The notes: generated by a model from the letters alone, not told the origin. DNA of 64,000 bases from Vibrio sp. SNU_ST1 (GCF_030563405.1 NZ_CP130749.1:186001-250000); one strand, 5' to 3'. Shown: positions 9,850-18,616, counted from the stretch's first letter. Program-made: numbers and translations.

Positions 9850-11315
9850 TCTGTTACCTCAGCATCGTCTTCTTCTAGTTGTTCAAGAGTGAACGGGAAC
9901 GTCAAAATATCGTTGAGGCTGACGGTCGGTCTCGACCCCTTTAATCCTTTTCTGTGCCATGGGTAGATATCTAGCATGGTGGTCAGAGTTTTAAAGATCT
10001 GGTCTGCAGCTTCGTCTTTTTCGGAAAGCATCAGAGCAACGCGTTCTGAACTTAGCCTTGCAATGAAGTCGTTCTGATTACACAAGGTATGCGCTATCTC
10101 GGTACAGACATCTAAGTAATCGGTATCGACGTGATGGAACATGATGATGCAGTGGTTAGAGCGTTTAAGCTCCGTTTTAAATAGTACCAGTTTTTCCCAC
10201 CAGAAGGTTTCGGAAACGACATAAGAGAGGTGCTTTTCCGGGTCGTGTTCGTGTTGACCTCGAATGCGGTTAATTAGCTTACGTGCTCTCTGTTCAAGCT
10301 GGCGTTTTGAACTGCGCGCTTTGTCCAAACCGACACGATTCGTTTGTTCTTTAAGCATGCCGGTAGAATATTGACGATACTTCTTAAAAGCGATCAATGC
10401 GGATTCAAAATCTTGATTTTCTTCAGCGACTAAAGACTGTTGATAACAAATTTGGCTAAGCAGTTCGCCATTATCGAATTCGTTTGCTGACTCTTCTGCC
10501 AGCCTTAGCAACTCGGCGGCTTGTTCTGGCCTCTTTCTTAAGAGCTCCAGTCTAGCTCGGCTGATGTAGGAATGCGCTTTCATCCATACCAGGTTGTGCT
10601 CTACTGCTAGTTTGTGCGCTTTGGCTGTGGCTCGTTCTGCATCATCTAAACGTTCAAGGCCAAGTAGGGCAAGGCCTCGAAAATCCCATACTTCAGCGTG
10701 CCAAGTATTATCTTTGTATTCCTTTAATGCTTCTTCTGCACCGTCGAGCACCGATAGCATTTCAACATAGTTGTTGAGCAGGTAGTAATCCCAAGCGAGC
10801 AGTATTCTTGCTTTGCCTTCTAACCAACCAATGCGGCTGTTATTAGCTACTTTTACAGCGAGCTGGTGGGTAGAGCGTGCAAGTTTATATTCGTGAGTCA
10901 TTCGCCAAATGTTGCCAAGGCCAATGAGGCATTCAATTTGAATCTCCACTTCATCAACCAGTGCAGACTGTTCTAATGCATTGATCCAGAACTGTTGGGC
11001 GGAGTAATACTTGGCTTGTCCCCAGAATTGGAGAGCGTGTAAGTGGAGAATTTCAGGGAGAAAATGATCGGTATCTAATCGGCTTTGGCGTTTGTAAGCT
11101 TCCTTGATGTATTTTAAACCTTTCTGGTAATCCATAAGGTTCCAACAACATCTCGCCATTAACATTAATGACTGGATAGCGCCCTCTTCAAACAGAACTT
11201 GCTCTGATCTGACTAGGCATTGTTGTGCAATCTCTAGGATCACCAATGGCTCAGAATCAACGCGAGTTTTGAGTTGTTCTAGTTCGGTTTCAAGAAGGTA
11301 CTGATTTTTGTCCAA
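9846..11315 (-). CDS. TPR protein with degenerate GGDEF-like C terminus
   Basis: 489 residues with the same plan as its downstream neighbour: TPR-like repeats over about 15-330, a basic helical linker, then a C-terminal domain that looks like a decayed GGDEF. The expected RFGGEEF is RLSSERV, and the metal-binding Asp segment reads IIMFHHVD. It should neither make nor bind GTP in the normal way. The start is TTG (an in-frame stop lies two codons upstream), with a weak ribosome site. The ATGA overlap with the active cyclase suggests it regulates or dimerises with it. The degenerate-domain reading comes from manual alignment only. Confidence 0.78.
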   Translation of the reverse strand: MDKNQYLLETELEQLKTRVDSEPLVILEIAQQCLVRSEQVLFEEGAIQSLMLMARCCWNLMDYQKGLKYIKEAYKRQSRLDTDHFLPEILHLHALQFWGQAKYYSAQQFWINALEQSALVDEVEIQIECLIGLGNIWRMTHEYKLARSTHQLAVKVANNSRIGWLEGKARILLAWDYYLLNNYVEMLSVLDGAEEALKEYKDNTWHAEVWDFRGLALLGLERLDDAERATAKAHKLAVEHNLVWMKAHSYISRARLELLRKRPEQAAELLRLAEESANEFDNGELLSQICYQQSLVAEENQDFESALIAFKKYRQYSTGMLKEQTNRVGLDKARSSKRQLEQRARKLINRIRGQHEHDPEKHLSYVVSETFWWEKLVLFKTELKRSNHCIIMFHHVDTDYLDVCTEIAHTLCNQNDFIARLSSERVALMLSEKDEAADQIFKTLTTMLDIYPWHRKGLKGSRPTVSLNDILTFPFTLEQLEEDDAEVTE

Positions 11316-11501
11316 GGCTTAGATCCATAATTATCGAACATATTGATAACACAATCATTATAGGAGTGTGATTGAGGATAAGCATCAATTATCTCTCGCT
11401 GAGCATAAAGGGGACACGTATCTTTTCCAATTTTGGGTGTTATCTCATGCTTTTGCTTTGAAATCAATGAGTTCTAGAGCGCTTGTCTAGATGGTACATC
11501 T

Positions 11502-12971
11502 CTATGAAAGCAATTGCTTAAGGGTTAGTGGCTGCTCTGTCACACCTAAGCGTTGTGCTGCCGTCAACCCTTGCTTATCTTGGTAGCACAGATTGTGCCA
11601 AGATCTAAATATGTCGAGTAATGGAAGAATGCCCCCAGGACGAAGTTTACGTCTGGGCTCATTGATGAAGCTATCAAATAACAACTGGAAACGTTGTTGA
11701 TAGAACTTTGTTTGCTGAATTGAGGCTGTATTAAGCCACTGTTTTGGTTCTGGATTATTACCTGTTAGGTAGCAGATACCTTTTTGGCTGTCCCCTTGAC
11801 TCGCGATAGCCCAACGATCGCGCCACCAACTCATATGAACGATGTCGATCTTTTCAAAATTTTGGTCATCTTGCCAACCGGAGTCTTCCTCTACATACAT
11901 AAGGTCAACATTTTGACTCTGAATACGCGGCAAGCAAACGCTTAGAGCGGCAGATCTTAGTAATGGGTCTTGTGGCATATAGATCGTGACATGCTTGTTC
12001 TCATCACACATATCAAGTACGTGTAGGAAGTGAGCATAGGAAGTATAAGGCGGTCGAATCAGCGCGCCCTTCGAAGGGTAACTGAATGTCGTAAGGTTCC
12101 CCATAGGGTCCTCTACATTGCCTCTCGCAAGAATTACTTGATATTGCTGCTCAATGCGCTCTTTCAGTTTGTCAGACGGTTGAGGTAGTTCGAGGTTAGC
12201 CTCTGAAGAGTGCTCTTTGGACACAAAGCGTGCAACGTCATCGTAAGGATTGTGATCAGCACTTCCAGATGGCTCTTCATTTTGAGAATAATTGACGTGT
12301 TGGCAAAGGATATAGCCAGAGTGTGCCTCGCCGGTCGCTATCCAAACTACACCATTGTTGCTTTTCGGTTGTAGGCGTTGATAGTGAGAAGCGAATTCGT
12401 AATCTTTAGCATGGTTGACCCAACGAGCATCGATCATCGCTAACTTACGACGACAGCGACTGGCGATATGGTCAACATGATCATAGAAAGTCTTTGGATT
12501 GATCTCTAACTTTCTACAAATTTCACGTACCGAATAACCCATGAACAATAAGCCCATGAGGTTCTCTTGAAACTGAAGTTTTTTGTTGGATCCCGACCAC
12601 TTATCAACGAAGGTTGATTGGCAGTCTTTGCATCTGTAACGCTGCCTATCGCCACTGTAGCCGAAGGCATGATAAAGATGTTTGTGGGTATGAACCGATA
12701 AGCCAAAGTTATCGCAATCATCATTACGACAAGCAGGGAGCCCGTCGCTGTGAAGTTGTCTTAGGCGATGAAGTTCGCTTAACACTTCACGATTGTTAAG
12801 TAAGGGGGGGAAAGCTCCACATTCACGACAAACCATCGCTGGACGCTTAGGGTTTGCGTGTTGCAAAACATACCGTTTTGCATCGCTCAAGCCAAAGTTG
12901 TCACACGCCAATGTTTTACAAAAGTTGAGTTGCAAACCATCCGCATCTTTTGGCAGCTTGTCGTTAGACAC
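11502..12971 (-). CDS. Zinc-ribbon/HTH protein resembling a domesticated IS1/IS1595-type transposase
   Basis: 489 residues from a GTG start at 12971, chosen because GGGGAG lies just upstream; the open frame back to a TTG at 13034 would run through a hairpin. Two zinc-binding modules are in tandem, each C-x4-C-x-NFGL followed by C-x2-C (Cys 18/23/48/51 and 81/86/114/117). A helix-turn-helix follows at about 148-172 (YSVREICRKLEINPKTFYDH), then a long region with a transposase-like strand, VVWIATGEAHSGYIL, where the first catalytic Asp is expected but Thr stands. No inverted repeats or target duplication were seen. Probably a fixed, DNA-binding host gene; function unknown. Confidence 0.7.
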   Translation of the reverse strand: MSNDKLPKDADGLQLNFCKTLACDNFGLSDAKRYVLQHANPKRPAMVCRECGAFPPLLNNREVLSELHRLRQLHSDGLPACRNDDCDNFGLSVHTHKHLYHAFGYSGDRQRYRCKDCQSTFVDKWSGSNKKLQFQENLMGLLFMGYSVREICRKLEINPKTFYDHVDHIASRCRRKLAMIDARWVNHAKDYEFASHYQRLQPKSNNGVVWIATGEAHSGYILCQHVNYSQNEEPSGSADHNPYDDVARFVSKEHSSEANLELPQPSDKLKERIEQQYQVILARGNVEDPMGNLTTFSYPSKGALIRPPYTSYAHFLHVLDMCDENKHVTIYMPQDPLLRSAALSVCLPRIQSQNVDLMYVEEDSGWQDDQNFEKIDIVHMSWWRDRWAIASQGDSQKGICYLTGNNPEPKQWLNTASIQQTKFYQQRFQLLFDSFINEPRRKLRPGGILPLLDIFRSWHNLCYQDKQGLTAAQRLGVTEQPLTLKQLLS

Positions 12972-12995
12972 GATCTCCCCCTCGGGATTATTTGA

Positions 12996-13017
12996 GCAGC
13001 CAAGTGAGCTTGGCTGC
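12996..13017 (-). terminator. Strong hairpin after deoD
   Basis: GCAGCCAAG, a 4-base loop and CTTGGCTGC form a perfect 9-bp stem 35 bases past the deoD stop. It lacks a T tract, so it may be a weak terminator or an mRNA 3'-end stabiliser. It lies upstream of the GTG start of the next gene and supports that start. Confidence 0.6.
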
Positions 13018-13051
13018 GGGGTAACGCTTTTCAATGTATCTGATCAATTCG

Positions 13052-13762
13052 TTAGATGTTGATTGCAGTCTCTAGAGCAACTTTCATCATGTCGTTGAAA
13101 GATTTTTGACGATCTTCGGAGCTTAGTTTCTCACCACGGATGATGTGGTCAGATACTGTTAGGATAGTTAGAGCTTTAGCACCAAGATCCGCAGCAACAC
13201 CGTAAATACCAGCGGCTTCCATATCAACACCAAGGATGCCTAGCTTTTCCATTTTTTCGAAAAGGTCAGCTTCTGGAGTGTAGAAAAGGTCTGCAGAGAA
13301 TACGTTACCAACTTTAACTGGAACTTCTTGTGCACGTGCTTGGTTAACAGCTTCTTCTAGAAGACCGAAATCAGCGATTGCCGCGAAGTCATGGTTGTTG
13401 AAACGAATGCGGTTTACTTTTGAGTCAGTCGATGCACCCATACCGATAACAACGTCCATTAGTTTAACGTCATCACGTACCGCACCACAGCTACCTACAC
13501 GAATAACGTTCTTTACGCCGTACTCAGCAATTAGCTCATGTACATAGATGCAGCATGATGGAATACCCATACCGTGGCCCATTACAGAAACTTTCTTACC
13601 TTTGTAAGTACCTGTGTAACCAAACATGTTGCGAACGTCACAAACTTGCTTCACGTCATCAAGGAATGTTTCTGCAATGTATTTTGCGCGAAGCGGGTCG
13701 CCTGGCATAAGTACAGTTTCTGCGAAATCACCAGCTTGAGCATTAATATGAGGTGTAGCCAT
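13052..13762 (-). CDS. deoD: Purine nucleoside phosphorylase DeoD
   Basis: Cytoplasmic hexameric enzyme that cleaves purine (deoxy)nucleosides with phosphate to give base and (deoxy)ribose-1-phosphate in nucleoside salvage. 236 residues, the usual length. It shows the phosphate-site motif [21 protein letters not shown] near residue 63, [11 protein letters not shown] near 90, the nucleoside-site [10 protein letters not shown] near 180, and catalytic SDH near 204. GGAG precedes the ATG. It is not inside a deoCABD operon here, so it is probably a second, stand-alone deoD copy as in other vibrios (inference). Confidence 0.96.
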   Translation of the reverse strand: MATPHINAQAGDFAETVLMPGDPLRAKYIAETFLDDVKQVCDVRNMFGYTGTYKGKKVSVMGHGMGIPSCCIYVHELIAEYGVKNVIRVGSCGAVRDDVKLMDVVIGMGASTDSKVNRIRFNNHDFAAIADFGLLEEAVNQARAQEVPVKVGNVFSADLFYTPEADLFEKMEKLGILGVDMEAAGIYGVAADLGAKALTILTVSDHIIRGEKLSSEDRQKSFNDMMKVALETAINI

Positions 13763-13783
13763 GGTCGTTCTCCAAAGTTTTAA

Positions 13784-13818
13784 CGGTAATTATAGGAACA
13801 GGGTTTTGTTAATTACCG
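13784..13818 (-). promoter_or_regulatory. deoD promoter inside a 9-bp inverted repeat
   Basis: A minus-strand TATAAT (13789-13794) lies 26 bases upstream of the deoD ATG. It overlaps one arm of a perfect inverted repeat, CGGTAATTA (13784-13792) and TAATTACCG (13810-13818), separated by 17 bases. An operator straddling the -10 and -35 region is the simplest reading; the regulator is not identified. In the rest of the 13819-14108 gap I see no gene. Confidence 0.5.
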
Positions 13819-14108
13819 ATTCTGTTGAATTGAATTCGTTTTGTTGAGGCAATATTAGCGAGTTAAAACGAGGCTCCGTGAGATGTTTGTCACAAATTTG
13901 CTCTACCTTTAAAGTATTATTCATATAGATAACCAAATATGTTGAAAGTTTAGAGGCAATCGATTTTGTGTGGTTAAATTACGCTATGTCCAGAAGAAAA
14001 ACGACAAATCTATGCCTGTTGCATATCAGATTAAAGAAACAATACGTTGTCGCGACGTTTGATCAGCGATAATCTAAACTTTGATAAAAAGACAAACCAA
14101 GGAATTGT

Positions 14109-15083
14109 ATGTCGTATTGCGCTAACTCGACGCCTTTGCATTCAATGAAAACCCGACTACACAGGGCAGCATCTCTTGTTGTAAGAACTACTTTGCTTGC
14201 CAGTGGGATAGCTTCATCGTGGGTGTCTGCTGCAACCTTTGAATTGCCACCAACAGAAAGCCGCATTGTGGGCAGAATACAGCAACATGAAGTGGCGGCA
14301 GGCGAAACCTTGGCCATCATTGCCAAGCAATACGATATTGGTTTCCTCTCTTTAATGGCAGCCAACAAAGGAGTGGATCCTTTTCTTCCCGCGGAAGGCT
14401 ATGTGTTAAGCATTCCAAGTCGTTTGATTCTTCCTGATACCCCAAGAAAGGGGATTGTCATCAATCTTGCTGAGTTGAGGTTGTACTACTTTGAGCCCGA
14501 TCAAAATCAGGTGCATGTATTCCCTGTAGGTATCGGTCGAGTGGGGCGCGATACCCCCGAGATGATCACCAAGATAAGTCAAAAAAGACCGAATCCAACA
14601 TGGACTCCACCAAATTCAATCCGCAAAGAGTATCTTGAAAAGGGCATTGAATTACCGAGAGTAGTTCCCGCCGGGCCGGAAAACCCTCTGGGCGAGTATG
14701 CTCTGAGGCTTGCCTATGGCGCAGGTGATTATTTGATACACGGCACCAATAAAGACTTTGGCATAGGTCTACGAGTCAGCTCCGGGTGTATCCGTATGGA
14801 GCCAAAAGATATTGAGTGGCTTTTTGAGCAGGTTAGTCGTGGTGAGAAAGTCACAATAATTGATGAGCCGATCAAAGTGTCTTTAGAGCCAGATAGAAGC
14901 GTGTTTGTTGAAGCTCACGAACCATTGACGCGAAGCGACGGCTCTAAGAAATTATTGCAAATCCCCGTTGAATTAAAATGGTGGCTTGAAGATGCAGACC
15001 TACCAAATTCAAAAGCGAAAGCGGTGATATTTGCTCAAAATGGCGTGCCTGTTGAGATAGCACCACCCGTGATTGAGTTCTAA
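14109..15083 (+). CDS. L,D-transpeptidase with LysM domain (ErfK/YbiS family)
   Basis: Periplasmic enzyme that cross-links peptidoglycan or attaches Lpp to it. 324 residues: a signal peptide of about 40 ending near SWVSA, a LysM-like module at about 58-100 (HEVAAGETLAIIAKQYDIG), and a YkuD catalytic domain at about 110-260 with the HGT motif (His near 211) and S-S-G-C-I-R (catalytic Cys near 226). AAGGA sits well placed for the ATG at 14109; a second ATG at 14145 would shorten the signal peptide. It faces lpp, an expected substrate, across about 175 bp. Which Ldt activity it has cannot be told by eye. Confidence 0.92.
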   Translation: MSYCANSTPLHSMKTRLHRAASLVVRTTLLASGIASSWVSAATFELPPTESRIVGRIQQHEVAAGETLAIIAKQYDIGFLSLMAANKGVDPFLPAEGYVLSIPSRLILPDTPRKGIVINLAELRLYYFEPDQNQVHVFPVGIGRVGRDTPEMITKISQKRPNPTWTPPNSIRKEYLEKGIELPRVVPAGPENPLGEYALRLAYGAGDYLIHGTNKDFGIGLRVSSGCIRMEPKDIEWLFEQVSRGEKVTIIDEPIKVSLEPDRSVFVEAHEPLTRSDGSKKLLQIPVELKWWLEDADLPNSKAKAVIFAQNGVPVEIAPPVIEF

Positions 15084-15163
15084 TTTGATTGCCTCTTTTG
15101 TAACAAGGGGCGTTTATCTTTGTCTACTTGAATTAATGCCTTCTATTCGAATTAGTACTGCCC

Positions 15164-15196
15164 AAAAAAGCACCACATCCGTTAAGAGGTGGTGCT
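15164..15196 (-). terminator. Terminator after lpp
   Basis: Minus strand: AGCACCAC, a 12-base loop and GTGGTGCT followed by T6. The plus-strand side lacks a T tract, so it mainly serves lpp. It lies between the convergent transpeptidase and lpp genes. Confidence 0.85.
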
Positions 15197-15257
15197 GTCT
15201 ATTTACTGCATTTCGCGACTGATTTAATCTACAGCTTAATCGTACTGAGCTCTCAAA

Positions 15258-15524
15258 CTATTTAGTGTAAGACTCTGCGATGTTGTCGATACGGTCGTTA
15301 GCACGATCCGCTTCTTCTTTTGCTGCCATAGCGGCTGCAGCTGCTTCTTGAGCTTTCATTTCTGCTGCAGCTTTATCGCCTTTAAGTGCTTCTACTTCAC
15401 TGGTTAGCTCAGCAACTTGGTTAGTCAATTGATCCATTTGTGACATTGCAGCTTCTTCTGGCTCAGAAGAACAACCAGCTAAAATGAAAACTGAGGCTGC
15501 AGCTGCGATTAACGTCTTATTCAT
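15258..15524 (-). CDS. lpp: Murein lipoprotein Lpp
   Basis: Outer-membrane lipoprotein that tethers the membrane to peptidoglycan. The start is the ATG at 15524 (AAGGAG upstream); the longer frame to 15590 has no signal. 88 residues: signal peptide with lipobox LAGC (lipidated Cys 17), then an all-helical Ala/Glu-rich trimeric coiled coil, ending ESYTK with the C-terminal Lys that L,D-transpeptidases join to peptidoglycan. It is slightly longer than E. coli Lpp, with an acidic patch (SEPEEAA) just after the lipid anchor. Confidence 0.92.
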   Translation of the reverse strand: MNKTLIAAAASVFILAGCSSEPEEAAMSQMDQLTNQVAELTSEVEALKGDKAAAEMKAQEAAAAAMAAKEEADRANDRIDNIAESYTK

Positions 15525-15578
15525 AAGAACTCCTTGCTTATTTATCATCAAAAGATGCGCTATACATTCTTTATCATA

Positions 15579-15608
15579 TAGTCGCTTCATTAATGATTGT
15601 AGCGACTA
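15579..15608 (-). promoter_or_regulatory. Inverted repeat and probable lpp promoter
   Basis: TAGTCGCT (15579-15586) and AGCGACTA (15601-15608) form a perfect 8-bp inverted repeat about 55-85 bases upstream of lpp. A -10-like TATGAT overlaps its lower arm on the minus strand. The repeat lies in the spacer and -35 zone. The remaining space up to the helicase start at 15885 is AT-rich and holds no gene. Confidence 0.4.
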
Positions 15609-15884
15609 ATTTTTTAACTGCAAAAACAATAACTAGAGAAATTGCTAAATTTTTGAGGTAATTAGCAGAGCGTCACGTTATGTCTCGTTTATGAGATGAA
15701 GGGGTGAGAGCCGGTTTTGATGTGTTTTGGAGAGTTATTTCTTTACGAGCAATGCATACAATGTTCTAGCAAACGAGAGATAAAGGGATAAATTTTCTGT
15801 GATCTCTATCCTTATAAAGTACTTTCGCGGTATCATGTCACGTTAAATTAATTTTATTCAATACCATCATGACTGGAGAGTCCT

Positions 15885-17216
15885 TTGCACTTTAAAGATT
15901 TAGGCTTAGATAACCGCTTACTGAAGAACTTAAAACATTACGACTTCAAGAAGGCGACAGAGATCCAATCAAAAGCGATCCCTGTTGCTATTGCTGGTAA
16001 GGATCTATTGGCTTCATCAAAAACGGGATCAGGAAAAACATTGGCGTTTGTGTTGCCAATGATTCATAAAGCATTAAAAACAAAAGCGTTTTCTGCTAAA
16101 GATCCTCGTGGTGTAATTTTGGCTCCTACTCGTGAGCTAGCAAAACAAGTTTATGGCGAGCTGCGTAGCATGCTTGGTGGTCTATCTTACGAAGCTACAC
16201 TTATTTTGGGTGGTGAAAACTTTAACGACCAAGTTAAGGCTCTGCGTAAGTACCCTCGCTTTATTGTTGCGACTCCAGGCCGCCTTGCGGATCACCTTGA
16301 GCACCGTTCACTGTTTTTAGATGGTGTTGAAACGCTAATCCTTGATGAAGCTGACCGTATGCTAGATTTAGGTTTCGCACCTGAATTGCGTCGTATCGCG
16401 AATGCAGCTAAACACCGTCGCCGTCAAACGTTGATGTTCTCTGCGACACTTGATCACGCGGAAGTGAACGACATTGCAAATGAAATGCTAGACTCACCTA
16501 AACGCATCTCAGTGGGTGTTTCTAACGAACAGCACCTTGATATCACTCAAAAGTTTTATCTGTGTGATCATCTTGATCATAAAGAAGCAATTTTGGATCG
16601 TGTTATTGAAGAAGCTGAATACCGTCAGGTGATGATCTTCACGGCAACTCGTGCTGATACTGATCGCCTAACCGAGAAGCTAAATGAGAAGAAGCTTAAA
16701 GCGGTGGCATTGAGCGGTAACCTAAACCAAACGCAACGTAATGCAATCATGAGCCAGTTCGAGCGTGCGGTTTACAAGATCTTGGTAACAACAGACGTTG
16801 CTTCACGTGGTATTGATATTCCAAACGTAAGCCACGTTATTAACTTTGACATGCCTAAGCATACAGAAGAGTACGTGCACCGTGTTGGTCGTACTGGTCG
16901 TGCGGGTAACAAAGGTGATGCAATCTCTTTGGTTGGTCCAAAGGATTGGGATAGCTTCAAGCGTGTTGAGCTTTACCTTCAACAAGATCTTACCTTCTCT
17001 GTACTTGAAGGGCTAAAAGGTAAGTTCAAAGGCATTAAGCCGCGCAAACCTGCTTTTGCTAAAGGCGGTCCTGCGAAGAAGAAAACCAACACTCAAGTTA
17101 AGAAAACGCCGAAAAAACCGGTTAAGCGCGATAAGAGCTTCCACCAGAATGTGGCAGTGGGTGATACAGTATTTATCCCTAAGAAGAAAGTTGCGCCAAA
17201 AACTGACGACGAGTAA
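15885..17216 (+). CDS. DEAD-box ATP-dependent RNA helicase
   Basis: Cytoplasmic RNA-unwinding ATPase of ribosome assembly or RNA-decay type, 443 residues. The motifs appear in order: Q motif (residues 12-28), motif I SSKTGSGKT (near 46), PTREL, TPGR, LDEADRMLDLGF (near 150), SAT (near 185), TDVASRGIDIP, and HRVGRTGRAG (near 330). A Lys-rich basic tail of about 60 residues probably binds RNA. The start is TTG with GGAGAG upstream; the nearby ATG (15869) is out of frame. The RhlE/SrmB-like subtype is not resolved, so no symbol is given. Confidence 0.93.
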   Translation: MHFKDLGLDNRLLKNLKHYDFKKATEIQSKAIPVAIAGKDLLASSKTGSGKTLAFVLPMIHKALKTKAFSAKDPRGVILAPTRELAKQVYGELRSMLGGLSYEATLILGGENFNDQVKALRKYPRFIVATPGRLADHLEHRSLFLDGVETLILDEADRMLDLGFAPELRRIANAAKHRRRQTLMFSATLDHAEVNDIANEMLDSPKRISVGVSNEQHLDITQKFYLCDHLDHKEAILDRVIEEAEYRQVMIFTATRADTDRLTEKLNEKKLKAVALSGNLNQTQRNAIMSQFERAVYKILVTTDVASRGIDIPNVSHVINFDMPKHTEEYVHRVGRTGRAGNKGDAISLVGPKDWDSFKRVELYLQQDLTFSVLEGLKGKFKGIKPRKPAFAKGGPAKKKTNTQVKKTPKKPVKRDKSFHQNVAVGDTVFIPKKKVAPKTDDE

Positions 17217-17280
17217 TCAACTCGCGTGAGCTAAAAGGTTATGTTTATAAAAACAGATCTTTATACAAGCTAGCGTAAAT

Positions 17281-17309
17281 AAAAACCGCCTATGAAGGGC
17301 GGTTTTTTT
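17281..17309 (+). terminator. Terminator after the DEAD-box helicase
   Basis: AAAAACCGCC, a 7-base loop and GGCGGTTTTT end in seven T. It is symmetrical enough to stop the phospholipase transcript from the other side as well. Confidence 0.92.
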
Positions 17310-17368
17310 GTATCTGGTTTCTGCACCTGAGAGGTGTTGTCTCAGGTTACAGAGTCATTCGAAAGGCT

Positions 17369-18616
17369 TTAGAAATCAAAGGTTGAGAATGAATACGCTA
17401 AGATATGGTCGGCAATGTATTTGTGGGTGGCGGTCGTTGGGTGTGTTACCCCCCAGAAGACATAGCTGTCTGATCCGTACGCTGCGCAATCATTGGTTAA
17501 GCTGTGACTTTTTAGGTAGTCGGCTGCTGAGCTTCTATTGATATTAAGGCAGGCATCACTTGCGTTTCGAAAGCCATGTTGCTCTGGATTATCGGTAATG
17601 CTGGCGAACAACGCGCTTGCATCGAACAACACCACGTTTTTACCCATGCTTTGGTAATACTTGGCCTGCGTCTTGATAAATTGATTGAACTCTAAAATCT
17701 TACCACGAACTTTAATGATCTCTTGTTCAGTTGAGTATTTGAATTGAGGTGCTTTGGTTGCATCAGGCAAGGTGAACAGCAGGATATTGTTTGCACCAGA
17801 TTCCGTTAAGCGGATCAAAGCGCTGCTGAAATCGGCCTTTACATCGGCCACTTCTCGGTTGTAGTTCATAAAGTCATTGAGGCCAAACTCTAAAGTAAAC
17901 AACGAGTTTTCTGGGCGGTAGTTTTTGGCGACTTTCATATAGGTTAAGTAAGAGGTGACTTGGTCATATACTCCGGTTAATGCGACGTATTGATTGGTGC
18001 CAGCAGCCCCACCTACTGCCCAGTTATAAAGAGGAACATCTTTCGCCTTTGCTAAATACTCTGTCCAGACTAAACCGTTTGAAAAGTGCCCTAAAAACCA
18101 CGAGTTAGCGTTCGGGAAAATCCATTGAGAGCCGTTAAATAGGTTACCGGTGTCAGAAAGACTATCACCGAAGGTGACGATACGGTTGATGGTGTTCGCT
18201 TGGACAACGTTGTCATTTGTCCAAATTGAGTGGTTATAAGAGAATCGGTTGTCTGCTGCAAAGTAAGTGATGTCTGCGACATCATTTTGGATGTCGAGCG
18301 TTTCTTCACAACGTTGCTTGATTTCAGGCTGGGGCGTATCACTGTAAAACATGTTTTTGAAGGATACAGAAGACCACCAGTATCCATTGATCGTGTAGTA
18401 ATCACCATTTTCTTTTTTTGCCCATTTCCAGTCGGTGGCTGGGGAGTCATGTGAGGCATCGGTTCGATACCAGCATCGAACATAAGAATAGGTCTCTGAA
18501 CCTTGTGTACTAAGTACTTGTGCGGATGTAATGGATTCAGGTGTCGGTATTGAATCTTCAGCAGCATAAGCGCCAAAAGGCATGGTTAACGCGAGTATAA
18601 AAGCCGTATTTTTCAT
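17369..18616 (-). CDS. tlh: Thermolabile haemolysin / lecithin-dependent phospholipase A (GDSL/SGNH family)
   Basis: Secreted phospholipase that hydrolyses phosphatidylcholine and can lyse cells. The start is the ATG at 18616 that opens a signal peptide (MKNTAFILALTMPFGAYAA); the longer frame reads through a repeat. 415 residues: a beta-rich N-terminal domain (about 35-140), then an SGNH hydrolase domain with GDSLSDTGN (Ser152), GGAAGTN, GLND (Asn247) and VTHP (His392). The usual catalytic Asp three residues before the His is Gly389 (FWGVTHP). This matches the V. vulnificus-type enzyme described with a Ser-His-chloride triad. It is divergent from the lipase operon. Confidence 0.93.
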   Translation of the reverse strand: MKNTAFILALTMPFGAYAAEDSIPTPESITSAQVLSTQGSETYSYVRCWYRTDASHDSPATDWKWAKKENGDYYTINGYWWSSVSFKNMFYSDTPQPEIKQRCEETLDIQNDVADITYFAADNRFSYNHSIWTNDNVVQANTINRIVTFGDSLSDTGNLFNGSQWIFPNANSWFLGHFSNGLVWTEYLAKAKDVPLYNWAVGGAAGTNQYVALTGVYDQVTSYLTYMKVAKNYRPENSLFTLEFGLNDFMNYNREVADVKADFSSALIRLTESGANNILLFTLPDATKAPQFKYSTEQEIIKVRGKILEFNQFIKTQAKYYQSMGKNVVLFDASALFASITDNPEQHGFRNASDACLNINRSSAADYLKSHSLTNDCAAYGSDSYVFWGVTHPTTATHKYIADHILAYSFSTFDF

